DNA of 64,000 bases, taken from the NCBI RefSeq assembly GCF_003149245.1, contig NZ_QGDL01000002.1:186001-250000 (forward strand), read 5' to 3'. The translations under genes were made by a program, and so were the position numbers. Position 1 is the first letter of the stretch; every line of letters starts with the position of its first letter. The notes under the pieces are model-generated. The model was not told where the DNA came from, made no database searches, and worked only from the letters and a program-made list of their open reading frames with translations. Shown in pieces: positions 59,463 through 64,000 of the stretch. This DNA is from Faecalicatena orotica (GTDB taxonomy: Bacteria; Bacillota; Clostridia; Lachnospirales; Lachnospiraceae).

Positions 59463-60215
59463 ATGAACATGAAAAAAAAGAAATGGCTGATACCGTCATT
59501 TGCAATACTGATATTTTTTGTCTTTGGGCTGACAGCATGTGGAGCAGGAACGGCAGAAGCAAAGACTGATACGCCGGAAGAAGTGTTGCTTGATTCGATG
59601 GAAGCGCTGAAAGAACTGGATCTGGATGCATTTAATGCAAGGACAGATAATTATGTAAGAACACACAGAAACTGGATTGGTATTCCCACACAAAAGGAAT
59701 ACCGGATATTCAATGAATTACAGCAGCCGGGGCTGAAGGGAAAGCGGTACCGGTCAAATAAGAAGTTTGCCGATAAGATTGTACAGAATCTTTCATGGGA
59801 AATAAAAGATGTGCGGGTGTCCGGGAAGGAAGCACAGATTGATATGACCGTCACGAATATTGATATGTCAGATGTGATGGGGAAATATGAGATCAGTATC
59901 ATGGAGGATATGATAAGCAGTGATGGAACGGGCCTGATATCCATGATCCGGGATATCCATCAAATAGATTACGGTGATAACAGCGTGGTCAGTATCATGG
60001 AAGAGGAAGAGGGGCTCTCTGTTTTGGATATTACGGTGGGAGCATATAAAGAGGACGGCATCTGGAAAATTCATGTCAGTGACTCTTTTATCAATGCCGT
60101 AATGGGCAATATGGATTCAGAGCATTATTCAGATGAAATCCAGAACCGTCTGGATGAACTGGAAAAGGAATATGAATACAAACTGGACCAGTGGGGGGAT
60201 GACTTTTTTGAATAA
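59463..60215 (+). CDS. Lipoprotein with DUF5105-like character
   Basis: A 250-residue lipoprotein with signal peptide and lipobox GLTAC (Cys about 22). The mature part resembles secreted DUF5105-type proteins: PEEVLLDSMEALKELDLDAF, a conserved-looking NLSWEIKDVRVSGKEAQIDM strand pair, and VGAYKEDGIWKIHVSDSF. Such proteins are often found near two-component or ABC genes and have no proven role. The gene follows the second kinase after 114 bases with its own ribosome site (AAAAAGGAGATGGGA). I would not link it to the kinase without expression data. Confidence 0.65.
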   Translation: MNMKKKKWLIPSFAILIFFVFGLTACGAGTAEAKTDTPEEVLLDSMEALKELDLDAFNARTDNYVRTHRNWIGIPTQKEYRIFNELQQPGLKGKRYRSNKKFADKIVQNLSWEIKDVRVSGKEAQIDMTVTNIDMSDVMGKYEISIMEDMISSDGTGLISMIRDIHQIDYGDNSVVSIMEEEEGLSVLDITVGAYKEDGIWKIHVSDSFINAVMGNMDSEHYSDEIQNRLDELEKEYEYKLDQWGDDFFE

Positions 60216-60238
60216 ATCTAAATATATGTCAAAATTGT

Positions 60239-60287
60239 TTGACAAACATACTGGCAGTATGTATAATAAACATACCGTTAGTATGTT
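60239..60287 (+). promoter_or_regulatory. Consensus promoter with two TetR operators
   Basis: TTGACA (60239-60244), 17-base spacer, TATAAT (60262-60267): exact consensus. ACATACTGGCAGTATGT (60246-60262) is a perfect palindrome filling the spacer, and AACATACCGTTAGTATGTT (60269-60287) has 7-bp arms at the transcription start. Their centres are 24 bp apart. Strong autorepression by the TetR protein is expected. Confidence 0.8.
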
Positions 60288-60349
60288 AAAAGACATAGTA
60301 TTATAATTCCGGATCTTAAATGGAACCGGATATTCACAGGAGGCAGATT

Positions 60350-61021
60350 ATGGCTAGAAACAAACATCCTGAGGAGACTAGGAATCTGATCATTGATACT
60401 GCAGCCCAGCTTTTCATAGAGCGCGGATACGATCATACTTCAATTCAGGATATCATCGATTATTTAGGAGGTTTGAGCAAGGGGGCTATTTACCACCATT
60501 TCAAATCAAAAGAAGAGATCATGACTGCTGTAGCTGAAATGCTTTATTCAAGTTCGGAGGCTGCGATGTACCGGATCTGCAGCAGAACAGATCTGAACGG
60601 GAAGGAGAAGCTGCAGGAACTTTTTGTTTTATCCCTGTCGAATCCGGCCCAGAAGGATATATTTCAGGCTGCGCCTGATATGCTGAAGAATCCGCAGCTG
60701 CTGATCACGTATTTCCGCGATACCGTCCAGCAGGATGCTGCCAATATGGTCTATAAGGTGATAGAGGAAGGGATGAAGGACGGGTCTATTCATACGGAGT
60801 ATCCCCGTCAGCTGGCCGAAGTGATGATGCTGCTCGGAGACATATGGCTGAATCCTATGGTTTATCACTGCGGGCCGGAAGAGATGGTAGAGAAGGTGAA
60901 GTTCTACGGTCATTTATTAAAGCTTCTGGATCTGGATATTATTACAGAAGATATGATCCGGAACATCGAAGAATATGCGAGAATTTATAATAATAATGAG
61001 AATCAGAAAAATAAAAAATAA
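60350..61021 (+). CDS. TetR-family transcriptional regulator
   Basis: A 223-residue regulator. HTH domain (about 10-55): RNLIIDTAAQLFIERGYDHT, SIQDIIDYLGGLSKGAIYHH and FKSKEEI. The C-terminal ligand domain is helical with no assigned ligand. An in-frame ATG at 60320 exists, but AGGAGGCAG points to 60350. It represses itself through the operators in its promoter and probably also the ABC exporter genes next to it, through the palindrome at 61107-61123. When drug or stress ligands bind, both would be induced. Confidence 0.9.
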   Translation: MARNKHPEETRNLIIDTAAQLFIERGYDHTSIQDIIDYLGGLSKGAIYHHFKSKEEIMTAVAEMLYSSSEAAMYRICSRTDLNGKEKLQELFVLSLSNPAQKDIFQAAPDMLKNPQLLITYFRDTVQQDAANMVYKVIEEGMKDGSIHTEYPRQLAEVMMLLGDIWLNPMVYHCGPEEMVEKVKFYGHLLKLLDLDIITEDMIRNIEEYARIYNNNENQKNKK

Positions 61022-61076
61022 TAGCTGTTTACCAGTGTAAAAGAGGAACGCCGCTATGCTGCCGGAGGTACGGTTT

Positions 61077-61123
61077 TTGCAGGCGGCACACTTTTTACCT
61101 AAATACATACCAACGGTCGGTAT
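61077..61123 (+). promoter_or_regulatory. ABC exporter promoter with possible TetR operator
   Basis: TTGCAG (61077-61082), 17-base spacer, TAAATA (61100-61105). ATACC-N7-GGTAT (61107-61123) is a palindrome at the transcription start and shares the ACATACC half with the TetR autoregulatory site. Confidence 0.55.
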
Positions 61124-61138
61124 TAAAAGGAGGCATAT

Positions 61139-61846
61139 ATGATAGAAGTAAAGAGAATTACAAAGCAATATGGAAACACCACTGTTCTGGAGGAGTGCTC
61201 ACTGACAGTAGAAAAGGGAGAAATCTATGCGCTTGTGGGCGTGAACGGGGCAGGGAAGACAACGCTGCAAAAGCTGGCGGCAGGGTTTCTGGAGCCGACT
61301 TCGGGCCGTGTATATGTGCATGGGATGCCGGCGTGGGAGAATAAGGAAGAGATTCAGAGATATCTGGGCAGTCTGATTGAGGTACCGGTCTTTTATGAGC
61401 ATTTGACGGCAGAGGAGAATTTAAACCTGCATCTGGAATACATGGGAGTGCAGGCAGATGTGGGGAAAATACTTGGGACAGTAGGCCTTGAGGGGATCGG
61501 TTCAAAGCCTGTATCTGCATTTTCCCTTGGAATGCGCCAGCGTCTGGCCATAGCGAGGGCCTTGCTGCATAGACCGGAAATATTAATACTCGACGAGCCG
61601 TTCAATGGTCTCGATCCGGTTGCCGCAGATGAGATGAAAAGGGTGCTGATGAAGTCCGCCGGGGACGGCATGACCATCCTGATATCCAGCCATATCTTAG
61701 GGGATATTGCACAGATGGCGGATACAGTGGGAATCATAGCAGGCGGGAAGATACAAAAGGAGTTCAGTATGAAGGAATACAGAGAGAAAGAAGCCGGAGA
61801 ATTCGAGCGGGAAGTTCTGCAGATCATGAAAGGAGGAACAATATGA
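61139..61846 (+). CDS. ABC exporter ATP-binding protein
   Basis: A 235-residue ATPase of the CcmA/drug-export type. Walker A GVNGAGKTT (about residue 35), Q-loop in YLGSLIEVPVFYEHLT, signature FSLGMRQRLAIARAL, Walker B ILILDEPFNGLDP and H-loop ISSHILG. It energises the membrane partner encoded next, with which it overlaps by four bases (ATGA at 61843). Substrate unknown; lipids, bacteriocins or antibiotics are common in this family. AAAAGGAGGCATAT is the ribosome site. Confidence 0.9.
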   Translation: MIEVKRITKQYGNTTVLEECSLTVEKGEIYALVGVNGAGKTTLQKLAAGFLEPTSGRVYVHGMPAWENKEEIQRYLGSLIEVPVFYEHLTAEENLNLHLEYMGVQADVGKILGTVGLEGIGSKPVSAFSLGMRQRLAIARALLHRPEILILDEPFNGLDPVAADEMKRVLMKSAGDGMTILISSHILGDIAQMADTVGIIAGGKIQKEFSMKEYREKEAGEFEREVLQIMKGGTI

Positions 61847-62559
61847 GATTATTTCATCTGGAATGGAAAAAGATAAATAAAAGGCCATACCTGTATGCGG
61901 CACTGGGAATGGCGGCATTCAGCCTGTTTGTAGCAATGCTGTTTATGCTGATGCCAAAAGAAGAGATGGAACTCAGCCAGATAGACCCGGTCTGGGGGAA
62001 CATAACTACGCTGGTATCCTGTGTGACGTTTGCTGAATTTGCAGTCTTCGGGGCGGTTCTCAATGCGAGGACAGTTCTGGAAGATTATATCGGGAAACAG
62101 GTTCTGCTGCTCTTTTCATATCCGATCAGGCGGGAAGAACTGATCCGGACCAAAATGGCAATTACATGGGGGCTTACGGCCGGAGGAGCATTGGTCACCA
62201 ATCTGGCCGCGATGCTGGCAGCTGCAGTTGTATCCTTCATTTTCAGGCCTCTGGAGACCGGATTTGGGGTAAATGAGGCTCTGGCAGTGCTTCTTTACAG
62301 CGCCGGGATGGCGGTCATGGCGGGGAATATAGCCCTGATTTCCTTATGGTTTGGATTCTGGAAATCATCCGTTGTGACAGAAATTGTTTCTTCACTGATT
62401 ATCATAATTCCGCTTGCAAATATGCTGTCGGCAAGCCTGTTTTCCTCAGGGTTACAGGGATATTTGTTCCTGCTTGCAGCCGTGGGGGCCACACTTGCGG
62501 TTAGTGCAGTGATTACGATGAAGATTATACACAGAGTAAAGAATATGGAGGTAAAATAG
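61843..62559 (+). CDS. ABC exporter permease (ABC-2 type)
   Basis: A 238-residue membrane protein with about six hydrophobic helices (first about 18-38, LYAALGMAAFSLFVAMLFML). It matches the general ABC-2 pattern, with a cytoplasmic N-terminus MRLFHLEWKKINKRPYLY, and an IGKQVLLLFSYPIRREELIRTK loop near residue 85. It forms the channel for the adjacent ATPase, and is coupled to it through the overlapping start. It is followed directly by the MFS gene (TAG then ATG), so all three may be one transcript. Confidence 0.85.
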   Translation: MRLFHLEWKKINKRPYLYAALGMAAFSLFVAMLFMLMPKEEMELSQIDPVWGNITTLVSCVTFAEFAVFGAVLNARTVLEDYIGKQVLLLFSYPIRREELIRTKMAITWGLTAGGALVTNLAAMLAAAVVSFIFRPLETGFGVNEALAVLLYSAGMAVMAGNIALISLWFGFWKSSVVTEIVSSLIIIIPLANMLSASLFSSGLQGYLFLLAAVGATLAVSAVITMKIIHRVKNMEVK

Positions 62560-63825
62560 ATGAGCAGCAGGGAAAAGAGTGTAATGACGGCAGGACAGAG
62601 TACCGGGTTTACGAAAGATTTCTGGCTTGTGGTGGCTGGACAGATCATCTCTCTGTTTGGAAATGCGGTGATGCGGTTTGCACTGCCCATCCATCTTTTG
62701 AATGTTACAGGGTCGGCGGCTTTGCTTGGAATCGTATCCGGGTTTGCGTTCCTACCACTGGCAGTCATGTCGCCGGTCGGCGGAATCATTGCAGACAGGG
62801 TGAATAAGAGAAACATCATGGTATTTCTGGATTTCTTTACATCCGGACTGACGGTACTATTCCTCATATTGTATGGAAGAGTGAATCTGACAGGGCTCGT
62901 GCTGGTTATGCTTTTTATGCTTTATGGAATCAGCGGGGCGTATCAGCCGTCCGTGCAGGCGAGTATTCCTGCCCTGGTAGAAACGGATCGTGTCATGACT
63001 GCGAATGCGGTTATTAACATGATTTCCTCCCTTTCCGGCCTTCTTGGTCCGGCTTTGGGCGGGATTGCATACAGCCTGTGGGGGATCTACCCGATTCTTT
63101 ATACAGCGGCACTGTGCTTTTTCATATCGGCTGTCATGGAAATTTTTATCCGCATGCCCCTTGTAAAAAGGGAACGAAGCGAATCCATACTGCGTGAAAC
63201 CGGCGAAGATCTGAAAGAAAGTCTTTCCTTTATAACAAAGAAAAAGCCGGAGATCGGCAGACTGACTCTCTGCTGTGCGGGGGTAAATCTCGTTCTCTCT
63301 TCGCTGATGATCATCGGGCTTCCGGTTATCGTCCTGCAGCTACTGGATTTCAGTGAGAGTCAGGCATCAAGGTTGTATGGATTTATGCAGGGGATTCTGG
63401 CAGTCGGGGGGTTACTGGGCGGCATCGGTGCCGGTATTTTAGGAGAAAAACTGAAGATCAGCAAGAGCTGGAAGCTTCTGGCATCCTGCGGAATACTCAT
63501 GCTGCCAATGGGAATCGTCCTGATGCTGGATTGTTCACCCTGGACGTCATATGCAGTCCTTGCCGCGGCCGGGCTGGTCATCATGGCCATTGCATCCATA
63601 TACACAATACAGATCATGTCCTTCATCCAGATAACGGTACCGCAGGAAATGGTAGGAAAAGTCATTGCATGGGTAATTGCGGTTTCTACCTGTGCACAGC
63701 CGGTCGGACAGACGATCTACGGTCTGGTGTTCGAGCAGCTCGGAAAGGGAGCATGGGCAGTCTTCTATTCGGCGGCGGTACTGAGTATAATCATCGCATT
63801 CTATAATAAGAAAGTGGCAGAGTAA
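62560..63825 (+). CDS. MFS exporter (enterobactin-exporter/MFS_3-like)
   Basis: A 421-residue membrane protein with 12 helices. FWLVVAGQIISLFGNAVMRF at the start, the GGIIADRVNKRNIMV motif A in loop 2-3 (about residues 77-91), and SGAYQPSVQASIPALVE are as in MFS_3 proteins, which export macrolides or siderophores. A second motif-A-like GGIGAGILGEKLKISKSW is seen halfway. It begins immediately after the permease stop with no gap and probably shares the TetR-controlled transcript. Its substrate is not visible. Confidence 0.88.
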   Translation: MSSREKSVMTAGQSTGFTKDFWLVVAGQIISLFGNAVMRFALPIHLLNVTGSAALLGIVSGFAFLPLAVMSPVGGIIADRVNKRNIMVFLDFFTSGLTVLFLILYGRVNLTGLVLVMLFMLYGISGAYQPSVQASIPALVETDRVMTANAVINMISSLSGLLGPALGGIAYSLWGIYPILYTAALCFFISAVMEIFIRMPLVKRERSESILRETGEDLKESLSFITKKKPEIGRLTLCCAGVNLVLSSLMIIGLPVIVLQLLDFSESQASRLYGFMQGILAVGGLLGGIGAGILGEKLKISKSWKLLASCGILMLPMGIVLMLDCSPWTSYAVLAAAGLVIMAIASIYTIQIMSFIQITVPQEMVGKVIAWVIAVSTCAQPVGQTIYGLVFEQLGKGAWAVFYSAAVLSIIIAFYNKKVAE

Positions 63826-63914
63826 ATATTGAATACCTGATATCGCTATAATTTCCAGTGGAGAGAAACGGCTTCTTAAGGTATAATGAGTACAGAATCT
63901 GGAGGTAAAGCGAT

Positions 63915-64000
63915 ATGACAAAAGAAGAATTAGCATTAGAAGTAATAGAGAGACTGAGAAAAGAATACCCGGATGCAGGCTGCACCCTCGATTATGACCA
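63915..64000 (+). CDS. nth: Endonuclease III, N-terminal fragment (runs off the window)
   Basis: Only the first 28 codons are seen: MTKEELALEVIERLRKEYPD, AGCTLDYD. This start is the usual N-terminal helix and loop of endonuclease III, a DNA glycosylase/AP lyase that removes oxidised pyrimidines. GGAGGTAAAGCGAT precedes the ATG. The catalytic Lys/Asp and the Fe-S cysteines lie beyond the window, so the assignment rests on the N-terminal pattern alone. Confidence 0.75.
   Translation, partial: MTKEELALEVIERLRKEYPDAGCTLDYD

Noticed and set aside
1-64000. rRNA, tRNA or intact insertion sequences
   Set aside because: No cloverleaf, rRNA-like stretch, transposase or integrase gene was recognised on either strand by eye; a tRNAscan and ISfinder search would settle this.

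Overview
The window looks like a chromosomal segment of an anaerobic, spore-forming gut Firmicute, most likely a Lachnospiraceae-type Clostridium; I do not name a species. The reasons are a spoIIID gene, a cytosolic [FeFe]-hydrogenase, many sugar-uptake loci with LacI and YesM/YesN regulators, strong AGGAGG ribosome sites, frequent TTG/GTG starts and moderate G+C. I see no rRNA, tRNA, CRISPR array or intact mobile element.

Layout. 1-7.1 kb: the end of a cysteine-desulfidase-family gene, a mutarotase-like gene, and a five-gene peptide/nickel-type ABC importer. 7.1-12.8 kb: an HscC-like Hsp70, a membrane J-protein and a membrane EF-Tu-domain-2/SseB fusion, then a His-rich CsoR-type repressor and a sugar-binding lipoprotein. 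13-19.3 kb: a GPH symporter, a kinase-like protein, an inositol-dehydrogenase-like enzyme, an orphan YesM kinase and a LacI regulator. 19.3-27 kb: a sucrose/fructoside locus on the minus strand (ABC importer without ATPase, GH32, amylosucrase) with a divergent LacI regulator and clear operators. 27.2-29.4 kb: iolG/iolE-like genes behind twin operators.

29.4-32.7 kb is an AT-rich accessory block: a class III Fic protein, a SEC-C protein, a DUF4869-like protein and a P-loop protein. 32.7-41.4 kb: spoIIID, a binding-protein/sensor/regulator triad, an HPr-like protein without its active-site histidine, a MATE transporter and guaA. 41.4-45.9 kb is a second accessory block: XRE and ribbon-helix-helix regulators with their operators, DUF3795, Nudix, an HNH nuclease and methyltransferase pair, and a zinc-ribbon fragment. 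45.9-49.5 kb: the [FeFe]-hydrogenase and its flavoprotein partner.

49.7-59.3 kb is the most system-like part. A textbook LytTR direct repeat lies upstream of a lipoprotein, a small membrane protein and a circularly permuted GH3 enzyme anchored at both ends. Two LytTR two-component systems follow, arranged kinase-regulator-regulator-kinase. 59.4-64 kb: a lipoprotein, a TetR regulator with operators in its promoter, an ABC exporter, an MFS exporter, and the start of endonuclease III.

A family of dispersed stem-loops sharing GTTACTGT/ACAGTAAC arms occurs at least five times between genes.
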